Shown piece after piece: positions 1 through 10,264 of a stretch of 64,000 nucleotides of DNA (the stretch's first letter is position 1; every line of letters starts with the position of its first letter). The notes under the pieces are model-generated. The model saw only the letters and a list, made by a program, of their open reading frames with translations, was not told the DNA's origin and did no database searches. The DNA lies in assembly GCA_006503475.1 (NCBI GenBank), contig RSEH01000009.1, positions 62,001 to 126,000 of the forward strand, in the 5' to 3' direction. Both the position numbers and the translations under genes were made by a program. The DNA comes from Stentor roeselii. Lineage: Eukaryota > Ciliophora > Heterotrichea > Heterotrichida > Stentoridae.

Positions 1-450
1 ATCAGCAGGTCATCCAGTTTTCAGATGTCAACAAACTCATCTGCTCCGTTGGGTGAAACCAGAGCAGTTCCAATGCGACTTGTGTTATAAGAAGTTGCAA
101 CAAGAACATTACAAGTGTAAAGAATGCAACTTTGACCAGTGCTTTGAGTGTTCGAATATTTTGATGAATTGTATTTCCAAGAATGAGAAGAAAACTCATG
201 GACAACAGAATCATCCTTTGGAATGGGTTTGTCATCCTCCTGGAGCAGTTGATGGAGCTTCTAATTGTAACTTGTGTGGACTTAGGTATAAAACTGGAAT
301 GTTTTGTTGTAGACTATGTCAGAATAAATATTGTGCTTTGTGTTATCATGACCCGAATAGACCTAAACCTCAGGTTGGACAAAGAGGTAATCAAGGCGAT
401 TTGCTGGCGAATTTGATGGCGATGCAGATGCTTGGAGGGTTGATGAGGAA
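1..450 (+). repeat. Near-identical duplicate of 2055-2504
   Basis: Bases 1-450 align without gaps to 2055-2504. I counted only a handful of differences, several silent and two giving Leu/Met and Ala/Val changes. Similarity fades within the last few codons and is lost in the 3' flanks. The left limit is outside the window. Confidence 0.9.
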
Positions 451-454
451 TTGA
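1..454 (+). CDS. 3' part of a C1-like Cys/His-rich protein (cut by left edge)
   Basis: The frame is open from base 2 to a TGA at 452-454, so the start lies left of the window; the in-frame GTG at 53 is only an internal codon. The roughly 150 residues seen hold the last two Cys/His modules of the family, ending in a module with the motif MFCCRLCQNKYC. They match the C-terminus of the complete neighbour at 781-2511 almost residue for residue, so the product is expected to be the same B-box/coiled-coil/C1-like type. Function is unknown; repeated CxxC/CxxxH modules of this layout bind zinc in plant DC1 proteins and are probably ligand or protein interaction surfaces. Partial, otherwise intact. 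Confidence 0.8.
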   Translation, partial: SAGHPVFRCQQTHLLRWVKPEQFQCDLCYKKLQQEHYKCKECNFDQCFECSNILMNCISKNEKKTHGQQNHPLEWVCHPPGAVDGASNCNLCGLRYKTGMFCCRLCQNKYCALCYHDPNRPKPQVGQRGNQGDLLANLMAMQMLGGLMRN

Positions 455-780
455 TAGAGTAGTTTTAGTTAGAGATTGATTTTTATGGGATCTTGATGTT
501 TAGGTGTGAGAATATTATAAGGAATCATCATTATAGTAATGAGGATTAATAGCGGGAAAGTTTATTATTCTCATATTCTGCAGATTCTATCTGCCACCTG
601 CTAACTCAACAATAAACAAAACATAAAAACTACATTCCCGATAAGCACTCAATAACCTTGAAATATTCTTAAATCCTAAATTTCCATCTTAAAATCAACC
701 AAAACTCTTTTCTTCCTAGAAAAAATCAAAAAATTCAAAAATCTAATTTTCATATTGAAATGTAGACAAATCATTACAAT
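455..780. other. Intergenic spacer between duplicated genes
   Basis: AT-rich sequence with stops in all frames. It must hold the 3' end of the left gene and the promoter of the 781 gene. The last bases before the ATG read ATTACAAT; no other element was recognised. Confidence 0.5.
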
Positions 781-2511
781 ATGAAGTGCTCGAATATTGA
801 ATGCCTTAATCCTGCAGCAATCGAGTGTATCTGCAACAGTGAAAGAAAATACTTTTGCGCAGATCACCTGACCAAGCACATGATAACATGTCAAGCAGCT
901 CATCAGACTCGTCCTATGGAATCCCAATCAGACCCTCAAGTTAAAAAGTTGGTTTTAGACAAAATTTCTAGCATCCAGCAGAAAATAATGATCAACAAAC
1001 GTCAGTTGGCAGAAGACTTCTCGAGAACTATGGGAAATTTTGAAGAGAGGTTCCGAAAAGTCATGACTAGTCTAGATGACATGTCAAACAACTTGAAAAA
1101 AATCATGAGCTCTATTCAAACTTCTCCTCAAAGTTTAAAAGACTCCCGAATCAAAACAGTTCTTGGAATTCCTCTAGACCAAGCCAAGGAAAAGGTAAAG
1201 GAATGGGACAATGTTTATTGTTTCAACTTAAATGCTTTTGAGTTATCTGAATCAATTAAGGCGTATGGAATTATTGAAGATGACTTTGAGTTTCTTTTCA
1301 CGAATGCAGAAAGCAAGAATAAAAATAAGGCTCAAGCTGGAGAGACTTATGAACAACAAAGGCCTATTAGAAAGATGAATACTTTTAGATCTGACCAGAG
1401 TTCAAGTAATAACGAAGTCAATCGTCCTAATAGTCAAACGTTTTCTCCAACTTCACCTTCACTACAGAGACAAAACACGAAATGTCTCAATGGACATGAT
1501 TTGAAATGGACTACTACTGTTCCTTTTATGTATTACAAGAAATCTAAGTCATTTTATATCATTTGTGATAGATGTAGGAATCAGTTCTCTTCATCTTGTT
1601 GGAACTGCTCAGAATGTACATATGATTTATGTGAAAGTTGTGGAACTGAAACTGGACTTATATGTCCGAAGTTAAAATGCTCCAATAACCATGAACTGCT
1701 CTGGAGGCCTGACGCATGCATGTACTACGAAACCAAAGGTAAAGGCCACAACTTCAAGTGCAGATCATGCAACCAAATAAAAAATGAGCCAAACTGGCAT
1801 TGCAGGACCTGCGATTTCGACATATGTAAAGACTGTGCAAGTTCAAAGTTCAACCAAAACCCTTTATCCTCCCCGGCAAAATGCAAACAAGGTCACAATT
1901 TAACCAAAAAAGTTGTAGGCCCAGCAAACATAAACGGTTTGATTCTGAATCCCAAATGTGACGTTTGCAGTCAAAACTTCCAAGGAGAAGCCTTAGTTTG
2001 TGACTCTTGCAACTATTTTGTATGTTTTCAATGCATAGATTTTTTCAACAGTCCATCAGCAGGCCATCCAGTTTTCAGATGTCAACAAACTCATCTGCTC
2101 CGTTGGGTGAAACCAGAGCAGTTCCAATGCGACTTGTGTTATAAGAAGTTGCAACAAGAACATTACAAGTGTAAAGAATGCAACTTTGACCAGTGCTTTG
2201 AGTGTTCGAATATTTTGATGAATTGTATTTCTAAGAATGAGAAGAAAACTCATGGACAACAGAATCATCCTTTGGAATGGGTTTGTCATCCTCCTGGAGC
2301 AGTTGATGGAGCTTCTAATTGTAACATGTGTGGACTTAGGTATAAAACTGGAATGTTTTGTTGTAGACTGTGTCAGAATAAATATTGTGTTTTGTGTTAT
2401 CATGACCCGAATAGACCTAAACCTCAGGTTGGACAAAGAGGTAATCAAGGCGATTTGCTGGCGAATTTGATGGCGATGCAGTTGCTTGGAGGGATGATGA
2501 AAAATGGATAG
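781..2511 (+). CDS. B-box-like / coiled-coil / C1-like Cys-His repeat protein
   Basis: The 576-aa protein is complete. Residues 1-41 form a B-box-like zinc finger (C3, C8, C16, C18, C26, H29, H33, H41). Residues about 55-125 are charged and helical, likely a coiled coil. From about residue 238 there are five Cys/His modules of the form C-x3-H-x-L...CxxC...WxCxxCxYxxCxxC, like DC1/C1-like domains. This is TRIM-like architecture without a RING. No catalytic motif is present, so a scaffold or binding role is inferred. It belongs to a local tandem family with the partial gene on its left and the divergent 3097-4842 gene on its right. No intron is evident. Confidence 0.85.
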   Translation: MKCSNIECLNPAAIECICNSERKYFCADHLTKHMITCQAAHQTRPMESQSDPQVKKLVLDKISSIQQKIMINKRQLAEDFSRTMGNFEERFRKVMTSLDDMSNNLKKIMSSIQTSPQSLKDSRIKTVLGIPLDQAKEKVKEWDNVYCFNLNAFELSESIKAYGIIEDDFEFLFTNAESKNKNKAQAGETYEQQRPIRKMNTFRSDQSSSNNEVNRPNSQTFSPTSPSLQRQNTKCLNGHDLKWTTTVPFMYYKKSKSFYIICDRCRNQFSSSCWNCSECTYDLCESCGTETGLICPKLKCSNNHELLWRPDACMYYETKGKGHNFKCRSCNQIKNEPNWHCRTCDFDICKDCASSKFNQNPLSSPAKCKQGHNLTKKVVGPANINGLILNPKCDVCSQNFQGEALVCDSCNYFVCFQCIDFFNSPSAGHPVFRCQQTHLLRWVKPEQFQCDLCYKKLQQEHYKCKECNFDQCFECSNILMNCISKNEKKTHGQQNHPLEWVCHPPGAVDGASNCNMCGLRYKTGMFCCRLCQNKYCVLCYHDPNRPKPQVGQRGNQGDLLANLMAMQLLGGMMKNG

Positions 2512-3096
2512 GATATTTCAATAGTTTAGAATAGATTAGGTTGGTTTAGTTTTAAAGAAGAGGGATTAGATGATATTTTGGAAGAAAATGATCTTTTATA
2601 CAAAAATAGAATTTATAATAAATAATTTACTATAGTAACCTGTATATGCAAAAATTGATATGCATTCATTTAGAGTTTTAACTTTAAGATGAAAGGAATA
2701 TATAAATGCTGAGTTCTAGTCTTAAATTGTCTTAATTCTAGATTGGTGCTAATAAATTAATTGCTTTACCGAATCGGGTATTTAATTTCACTATATCCAG
2801 CTTTTCCAAGAAAATGGTTAAGAAAAGTAAAAGTACTCATACTCCAAACTTAATCAGCTTCCTAATACTTGAATATTTCATTTCAATACATTTTATAGAT
2901 GATTTTCAGGAAACTATTATAATTTGGATACTTGTTGGGTTGAATAAAAATTAAAAATAATAGCAAGTGATATTGGTCAATTCTAGCTAATAATTCAACC
3001 TTAATCATTACAAGCATCCCTAAAACTGGTTAAATTTTAAATCAAAAAACTCATTTTTACATTTTTTCAAATTATGTAGAATAATCCCTTATAATA
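2512..3096. other. AT-rich intergenic region
   Basis: No open frame of coding character on either strand and no RNA gene recognised. The sequence just before the next ATG is CTTATAATA, matching the TATAAT-like bases found before many starts here. Confidence 0.5.
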
Positions 3097-4842
3097 ATGA
3101 ATTGCTCTGAAAATTATTGTTCTATGCAACCTATATATGAATGCATCTGTAACAATAAAAAATTGTTTTTTTGTAATACTCATTATGAAAAGCATCTCTT
3201 AATACCAATCCCAACTGGTCACAGCAAACGAAATCTACCAACAGAAGAAAATTCTAGAATTCTGGATATAATTCTTTCAAAACTCGATGATCTTAAGAAA
3301 AAAATAAGTATATCAAAAAATCTTTTAATTCAAGATTTCTCAAAAATAACTCAGGCACTTGAAGAAAGATTTCATAAAATAATTAAGGAAATGGAAGAAT
3401 GTACAAAAAAAATTGAAGATTATATTAAAGAAGTGAAAAATAATGGCAGAAATTTAATTAACTCTCAGCTAAAAGTTTTATTTTCAGGTAATCAAGGAAA
3501 AACTAAAGCCTTATTACATGATATTGATTCCTCATTAAATTTTAACCTGAATAACTATGAACTTAAAAAAAGCATAAATGAATATGGGAAAGTTACTGAA
3601 AAAATAGATGAAACCCTTAAACAAATAATAAACAAATGTAGAGAATTCCCAAACTTTTATAGAAATAGAAGTGATCACAACTTTCAACATCATGAAAATA
3701 AACAAAATGCACTAGCTAATAATTATAACAATATTCTTCCTTCTGCGGATCGACCCATTTTGAATTATAATGAACGATACAATTTTAGAATACGAAATAC
3801 CTCTACTCCTGACATCCCAAAAAATAAAGAAATAATAATGGCTCAAAAAAATCCAATAAAAAATCAATCACTGGTCACAATTTCAAATATTAAAATGGCC
3901 AAGTGCACTAAAGACCATGAGCTTAAATGGTCAATGCAAGCAATTTCAATAGATTTTCAAAAACAAGGTGTTTTTTGTTTGAAATGCCAAGCATGCAATA
4001 CAAAAATTAAATTATCTTGTTGGAGTTGCTTAACATGTTCATACAACGTATGCGAACAATGTGGAATTGATAATTGGCTAAATTCTCCTAAATTTAAGTG
4101 TCAGAAGAGTCATGAACTTATTTGGAGTCCTTATAGTTCTGATTATCGTTTCATTTGCATGAGCTGTAAAATCTTAAAAACAGATTATTGTTGGAATTGC
4201 CAATATTGTATATACAGTGTTTGCAAAACTTGTGCTTGTCTTAAATTAAATCAACAAACTTTCATAAATCCTGCTAAATGTGATCGAGGTCATAATCTTG
4301 TGGATTTCATTAATCAATTACCAAATGAAAGAATAATTTGTAGCTACTGCCAAGCTGATCGGGTGAGTAAAAGATGTGCTTTATGCAAGTACTATTTATG
4401 CTCTGATTGCTTTGCATTTAAAGAAAAGCCTTCTGCAGGCCATCCTATTTTAAGTTGCATTCAAAGACATTTTATGGCATGGAACGATTCTGCATCTTTC
4501 CAATGTGAAATCTGCTACAAAAATTACAACCACAAAAGATTTAACTGTAAAATTTGTAATGTGAACATATGCAAAGAATGCTCTAAAATCTTGTTAGGGT
4601 TTGTTTTTGACAAAACTAAAACTCATGGACCAAATTATCATCAACTTGAATGGATATGTAATCCTTTAAAAATAAATAGTGCTCAATCTTATTGTTATAT
4701 ATGCAGCAGGAAAGTTGAAAAGGTAGGATTATTTTGTTGTAAAGAATGCCATATAGTATTTTGTGCATTTTGCTATTATAACCCATATTATTATGGTACT
4801 CCAAACTCAAAGAAAGATAAAAATGCTATTCTTTATTCATAA
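3097..4842 (+). CDS. Divergent paralogue: B-box-like / coiled-coil / C1-like protein
   Basis: The 581-aa protein has the same order of parts as the 781-2511 product: an N-terminal finger (C3, C8, then CICNNKKLFFCNTHYEKH), a Lys-rich coiled coil at about 55-130, a variable linker and five Cys/His modules from about residue 270. The phrases SCWSCLTCSYNVCEQC and AGHPIL line up with the neighbour. It is much more diverged than the two left copies, so it is an older duplicate. Its codons are more A/T-rich than those of 781-2511. Function is unknown. The start follows TTATAATA directly. Confidence 0.85.
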   Translation: MNCSENYCSMQPIYECICNNKKLFFCNTHYEKHLLIPIPTGHSKRNLPTEENSRILDIILSKLDDLKKKISISKNLLIQDFSKITQALEERFHKIIKEMEECTKKIEDYIKEVKNNGRNLINSQLKVLFSGNQGKTKALLHDIDSSLNFNLNNYELKKSINEYGKVTEKIDETLKQIINKCREFPNFYRNRSDHNFQHHENKQNALANNYNNILPSADRPILNYNERYNFRIRNTSTPDIPKNKEIIMAQKNPIKNQSLVTISNIKMAKCTKDHELKWSMQAISIDFQKQGVFCLKCQACNTKIKLSCWSCLTCSYNVCEQCGIDNWLNSPKFKCQKSHELIWSPYSSDYRFICMSCKILKTDYCWNCQYCIYSVCKTCACLKLNQQTFINPAKCDRGHNLVDFINQLPNERIICSYCQADRVSKRCALCKYYLCSDCFAFKEKPSAGHPILSCIQRHFMAWNDSASFQCEICYKNYNHKRFNCKICNVNICKECSKILLGFVFDKTKTHGPNYHQLEWICNPLKINSAQSYCYICSRKVEKVGLFCCKECHIVFCAFCYYNPYYYGTPNSKKDKNAILYS

Positions 4843-5206
4843 TGTAAGTAGAATTAATTAAATAATGATAAATTTATTATGAAGTTTGATTTAACTCACT
4901 GATCATATTTCTTTTATATCGTATTAGAAATAATTCTTTAACTTTGGAGGTTTTATAGTGTCTAAAGAAACTTCTATTGTTTCATCTATTCCTTCTTTTG
5001 GCATTCTAATCTCAAATAAGATAACAAAAATATGAATCAGGAGAACAGAGTAATTTTCGATGTTTTCAGCTTATTTTTCATGTTAATTTTTTTTTCTTGT
5101 GATTAGTAGTTTTTCATTAGATTCTTTAGATGTGACTAAGGTTATCAGATGGCCTTCGTGTTTTAGTAATTTTTATAAATTATTTTAAAAAGTAAGAACT
5201 GGTCAA
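4843..5206. other. Intergenic region, no gene seen
   Basis: AT-rich with stops in all frames. I looked here for the missing N-terminal part of the oxygenase fragment that follows, allowing 15-nt introns, and found no matching coding sequence. Confidence 0.4.
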
Positions 5207-5563
5207 ATGATTTCTTCTCAAGAAATCGATAACCCGAAGACTGGACTTTTCTTGAGGAACAGAAAGTCTCAGCTGGTGAAGACAAAAGTTAGTCCTGATG
5301 TTTTGTTTTTTCAAATCGGAGAAGTCACTCAGATCTTATCTGGAGAGATGGTTGAAAGTACTCCTCACTGTGTTTTTAATGATGGAAAAATAAAAAATGT
5401 ATCGAAATCTAGTTTTTTCACTTTCATGAAACCTAAAGGAGACACTGAGTTGACTTCAACTGATCCTCAGGTGATTTATATTGAACATGAAGGAGTTTAT
5501 AAAATTGAATCAATTTCAATTAATATTTGCAGAACTGTATCAAATCTATTTATTAATTATTAA
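5207..5563 (+). pseudogene. C-terminal fragment of a 2-oxoglutarate/Fe(II) oxygenase
   Basis: The 118-codon frame matches only the end of the isopenicillin N synthase-like dioxygenase fold: DNPKTGLFLRNR, then DVLFFQIGEVTQILSG, then STPHCVF, which holds the distal iron-binding His. Family members are usually about 300-350 residues. The first half, with the HxD iron ligands, is absent, and the usual Arg of the 2OG-binding RxS motif appears as Lys in VSKSS. The fragment cannot be a complete enzyme. It is probably a gene relic, though expression as a short protein cannot be excluded from sequence alone. Confidence 0.6.
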
Positions 5564-5664
5564 ATCTTAGTCAGCATTAATCATTGATGATTTTCATTGA
5601 AATTATTCAAATATTAATAAGGGTGATCTATTATTATCTAGTAAACTAATAAATTATCTAACTA

Positions 5665-8508
5665 TTAAGCTATTTCCTCATGTTTTTGAACAGAATCTGT
5701 CAGTTTATTCGCTTTAAATAATTTTGTGAGTTTATAGCCTCCAAGAGCAACTAACCCCAAGGTAACAATAATCGCAAGAACAATCAACACCCAACTAAAA
5801 CTGTTTTCTAAAGTTTCACTTTTACTATATTTGACGATATCAAGATTCGTATAAAACGAAACCAAATCAAAAGAACTAATATGATTGTTTTTTTCCTTAT
5901 AACTATATTTCAGTACATTTTCTCCAGTATTATTATAAATCCAGAAGTTAATCTCATTTCCCTTCTTCCAATTTTTTCTCTTACTATCCTCATCAAGCCC
6001 CGCCAATTTACTTTTTTTAACAACATGAAAAGGATACTCCGCAGGTTTTTCACAAACATTTAAAACAGTAGCCAAGTAAAGTTCTCCTCTTTTTGCAAGA
6101 CTCGATATATGTGAACATTCATTTTCATGTAAAACCTTTTTTTTACTAAGTCTTTTCCACGATTTTTCAAATACTTGAGCTTCTTCAATGTCATCAGTCA
6201 GTTTTTTCTCCCCCGAGTCAAAAAGAGCCAAAGGTTGATTTCTATGTTCGAGGTATTTTTTCCAGATGAACTCGTATTCAGGCTTGTGAAATCCAAGAAG
6301 CCACTCATGTTGAAGGGTTCTTCCATAGCAGGTGTAGTTCCCGACCCCAAGGCCATCATCGCCTGTGATGTATCTGTGAAGATTGACCTCAAAAGACTTC
6401 TCAGTCACCATTCCAGCTGAAAGGGGAAAGCTAGGAATTAAGTACAAGAATTCAGATTTCAAGTCAACAAAAAAAGCACCGTTCACAGGGTAGTAATTAT
6501 TTCCTTTTCGAACACTACTGTCGTATTTGAAGTACTTTTTCATGATGTTCGCAGTGTTAAACATGTAAAACCATGAACCACTTGTGAACCTTTTGTTAAA
6601 CCTCAAGAAAATATCTGAATTCAGAGGAGGTTTCAATTCAAAAAGAACTTTAAGTTCATCAGCACCTTCTTCAAGTACAACTCTTTGAGTAAAAGTTTCA
6701 TTAACAGCAAAAAACCGAGATTCTGCAATTTGGACAATTTTTCCTGAATGAATCAAAAAACTTTCAAGTTCTCCAATCGTGTCAGCCTCAAGCTATATAA
6801 AGTTTACATAAGGACAAAAGGTGTAAAATCCGCTTTGGTCAGTAGTATAGTTCATAATTTGAGTATTTAATTCATAAGAATTTCCAGAATGTTTCACATT
6901 ATAAATCAATCCATTCTTAAACTCAACTTCCAAGTTCTTGTTTTTAAGTGAAGGCTTCGTTGATTCTGATGAAAGTTGACTGCATTCTGAACAGCTCACT
7001 AATGACTCAGATATAAAAAGTGTTTCAAGAGTGTAGGCCTCCAGGTCATACTTGAAATAAAATCGAAATCTTGAATCCCATGGAACTGCCTGGACTTCAA
7101 GTGCCTTTCCTTTGCTGTTGAATATCTTCATGTGTGGGTAGTCACTCTCAATGCTCATCACTCGAGATACTTTCCAGTCAAGAGAGTTGAATAAGTAAAG
7201 AACCTTGTAATTTGAAATGATTGATGATGAGTCTGAGTCTTTTGGTAGCATCTTCTCGAAGATTGAAGATAAAGAGTCGAGGATTAGATCTTGGTCGGTT
7301 TTTAACAGTTGCATGTAGTCCAGGTAGACTTTTGGACGGTTTGTTCCTGTTATTGCATCGTGATGGGTCGTTGTTGCAAGGTTGTATGATATAAAAGGAC
7401 TTTTGTTTATTAGGGAATGAAGAATTTCTGTGGCTCTTGTTTGAGTTTGGATTTCGATTATCTTCTTTTTCAGGGTTGGTTGATTTGAGTAAAAACCGGT
7501 CCATGATTTTTTGTAATAATAGCCTGAGGTTATTAGTGGAAGCATGTCTCCTGAAAATGTATCAAAAACTTGCTTTTGTTTGTATACCTCATCGAAATAA
7601 TCGGAAGGAGTAGCATAAATGATATCCAAGTTATTACTTTTCTTCATAATTCTATCAAGAAGGTCAAAAAACATCAAAGAATAACTCAAGTTCGAGTAAA
7701 AAAAATCCCCTCCCATAAGCATCAAATGATTATCAGTGCGATATTTATATTGAGTCGAGTTCACATATTCTTCCATTAACTTCACACTAAATCTTAATTA
7801 CCAAAGATCCACCTCTTCTTCACTAGCCGGCAATTCATTAAAGCAACACTGCCAGTTCCAAGGTTCCCTATCCAAAAAATAAGGTGGATAATAATGATCA
7901 TTAAGAACATGCGTAAGAATTCCTGTTTTCGTATTAAAACCTTCTCCTTTCCACAGAAATTCACAATTTCCCGTGACTTCCAAGTAATTCTAAATAAATC
8001 CTACTCTGATATTTTCCTCAACTCTCGATATTACAAGTGTTTCAAATCCCATTTTTTCAATCAGTGCTGCTGTGAGTGAAGAATGACCGAAAGGGTCAAG
8101 TTGCCAGCCAGTCTTAAGATGAGTGATGTTAAGTTCTCTCTTTAAGTACTGGAAGCCGGTCTCCATCTGGCGAATGGCAAGTTCGAAGTCAGGAAGGGCT
8201 TCGTCGTTTTGAACCCAACCTCCTCCGACTATTTCGAGTCTTTTTGATTCGATCAGCTTTTTAACGATTGGAATTTCGCTTTGGTGGGCTTCGAGGTACT
8301 TGCTTAGGTACAGCGTCTCTGCCCAGGAGAAACGAAGGGATGGGTTGGCTTGGAGAAAGGTGATCATGTTGTTGATTATGTGCTGGGAATAGGTATTGTA
8401 GTAATCGTCCACGGTTTTTAACCACCCTGCATCGTTGTGAGAGTGAAGGACTATAAAAACCTTTGTCTTTGCATAGACACTGATGATTATAGGAATCAGG
8501 AGGAACAT
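5665..8508 (-). CDS. Lysosomal-type alpha-mannosidase (GH38), three 15-nt introns
   Basis: Plain reading gives four broken frames. Removing GT..AG introns at 7990-8004, 7787-7801 and 6793-6807, each 15 nt, joins them into one 932-aa protein. Residues 1-13 look like a signal peptide. HSHNDAGW (22-29) holds zinc ligands, WQLDPFGHS carries the catalytic Asp, and TTTHHDAITGT follows in exon 3, all hallmarks of GH38. A hydrophobic segment near the C-terminus (starting WVLIVLAIIV) plus a short basic tail suggests membrane anchoring, which differs from soluble animal enzymes. The expected role is trimming mannose from glycoproteins in lysosomes or food vacuoles. The start follows CATTATA. Confidence 0.92.
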
Positions 8509-9239
8509 TATAATGGTTTATTTTGAAGGAATTAGTTTTGGTTTTATTTTAGGTTAGGTCTTTTGAGTTAAAATGGGTTTGTTTTCGGTTATTTTAGAAA
8601 CAGATTTTATTATAATTTTTTTGAGTTAAATAGGATGATTTGGAATATTTTGTGAGTGAATTGGATATAACTAATATGATGGTTTTAAACTAAAATTGTT
8701 TTTAAATTGTTTGAACACAGGCAACTTTAATAAAACTTGGTTGCCACTATTTATGAATTTCTTTGATAGTTAGAATGACTTTAAGTACAGATTATAAAAC
8801 AATCAAACAACATATATGAATTATTTTATGATTTGAACAATTAAAAATCCTATTTAAGACCCTAAACCAAGTAAATACTGTCAAGACCTATATAATGAGC
8901 CTAAAAATGAAAAAAGCAGATATCTATTACTCTCACTTTTATGCTTTAACAATATGGTTAATGTTTTTGGAAATAGTAGTAGTAAATAATCTATTTGTTG
9001 AAATAGACTAAGCTTACAAAAATTTCGCAATGTGAAGACTTTCATGAAAAAAATAGTTGGAATCAAGCTAATTTCTCTAATAATTTTTAATTTACAACTA
9101 GAAACCTGCTATCATAATAGATTTGCTTATTTTGTAAGTTATACATGTAAAATTTATAGAGTCGATTGTGAAGCAATGGTTTTAGGAATGATAAGAAAAT
9201 TACTTAAATAAAAGATACTTATTGAAGTGCTTCATGTAA
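8509..9239. other. AT-rich intergenic region
   Basis: Only short accidental frames on both strands. No gene or RNA recognised. It includes the promoter side of the alpha-mannosidase gene. Confidence 0.4.
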
Positions 9240-9715
9240 AGCAAAGGTGCCAAGGCAGTCATCAACATGAAGTCCTGATGGCATATACACCATTCATGAG
9301 ATTTTCCAAATTGAAGGTAATAATAAAATAATCTAGAAATATGATTCTTCTGATTTCTGATCGCATTTCTATCCTATTTCCTTCATATAACTTGAACTTC
9401 GACTTAATCAATCTGTGGCAGGACAGCAAAGTTCCGACTGCGACCATGTGCTGACCAAGTGTCTACTCTCAGAGACTTTTCACCTGACTCGTACTCTTTG
9501 AAGTACTTCTGAGCTTCAGGGATGGCCTCATTACAATTCTGTATAAAATCGCTTTATTTGAAGTCTATCTAAAATTAGCTTTTCCAGGATAAAACATACT
9601 TGAAAGTCTCTTCATCCTGATGAATTTCGCTGTTGTTCACCACCCGTTGGCCTTCAATCCAAGAACCTGCAGGAAGAATCGGAATTCGCAGACTTGCTTC
9701 AAGACTACTTAAAAA
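9240..9715 (-). pseudogene. Unidentified coding relic
   Basis: Read on the minus strand, separated stretches look like conserved protein although no continuous frame exists. They are ASLRIPILPAGSWIEGQ with VVNNSEIHQDEETFK at about 9715-9600, AIPEAQKYFKEYESGEKSLR then VDTWSAHGRSRNFAVLP at about 9540-9417, and YMPSGLHVDDCLGTF near 9280-9240. The G+C and codon choice of these islands resemble real genes, while the spacers hold stops, and no 15-nt intron joins them. I do not recognise the family. A decayed gene is the simplest reading. Confidence 0.4.
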
Positions 9716-9719
9716 GTAT

Positions 9720-10020
9720 TTTTCGTTTTTTCTAAGCTTTTATATTTGGTCTCCACGCTTTAGAATTTGAAAAATAATGAAATAGAATAAATTATATTTT
9801 TCTTAAGTTTTCATCTGGTTTTAAGGCTTTATAATTTCCTGACAAAAATCTTTTAAAAAATCGCGAAATTATTCAGGAACATTAAAACTCTAAATATTTT
9901 TCAATATCTTTAATCATGTTAAAAGAACAAACATAATAGACTATAAAGAAAAAATTGAAAATCATAAGATTTTTATATTTTAATAGAAATTTTTACATTG
10001 ATATGCTTTCCTTATTAAAA
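9720..10020. other. AT-rich intergenic region
   Basis: Very AT-rich, no coding frame and no recognised element. It runs directly into the tandem repeat that begins near 10021. Confidence 0.35.
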
Positions 10021-10224
10021 TATAATCTTGATTTAATTCTTTAACTTGGGTGAAAGGCTTGTTTTACTAATTAAATATAATCTAGATTTAATACTTTGAC
10101 TAAGGTGAAAGGCTTGTTTTACTAATTTAATTATAATCTAAATTTAGTTGTTTAACTTGGGTGAAAGGCTTGTTTTAATAATTAATTGATAATAGATTTA
10201 ATTCTTTAACTTGGGTGAAAGACT
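10021..10224. repeat. Tandem repeat, about 56-bp unit, 3.6 copies
   Basis: The unit begins TATAATCTAGATTTAATTC and contains the more GC-rich core TTAACTTGGGTGAAAGGCTT. Copies start near 10021, 10076, 10132 and 10188; the last is partial. The array ends about 40 bases from the stop codon of the minus-strand gene 10265-11431, so it lies in or just past its 3' end. Confidence 0.85.
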
Positions 10225-10264
10225 TACAAAAACTAATAACGACAAAGAATTTTCTAATTCTTCC

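Noticed and set aside
452-454. TGA read as tryptophan, as in some heterotrichs.
   Set aside because: TGA ends the partial gene, the NDR kinase and the 179-aa gene at expected places, and thousands of codons in long genes lack in-frame TGA while using TGG.
8881-9066. Short minus-strand frame of 61 codons.
   Set aside because: AT-rich chance frame without conserved features or suitable start context.
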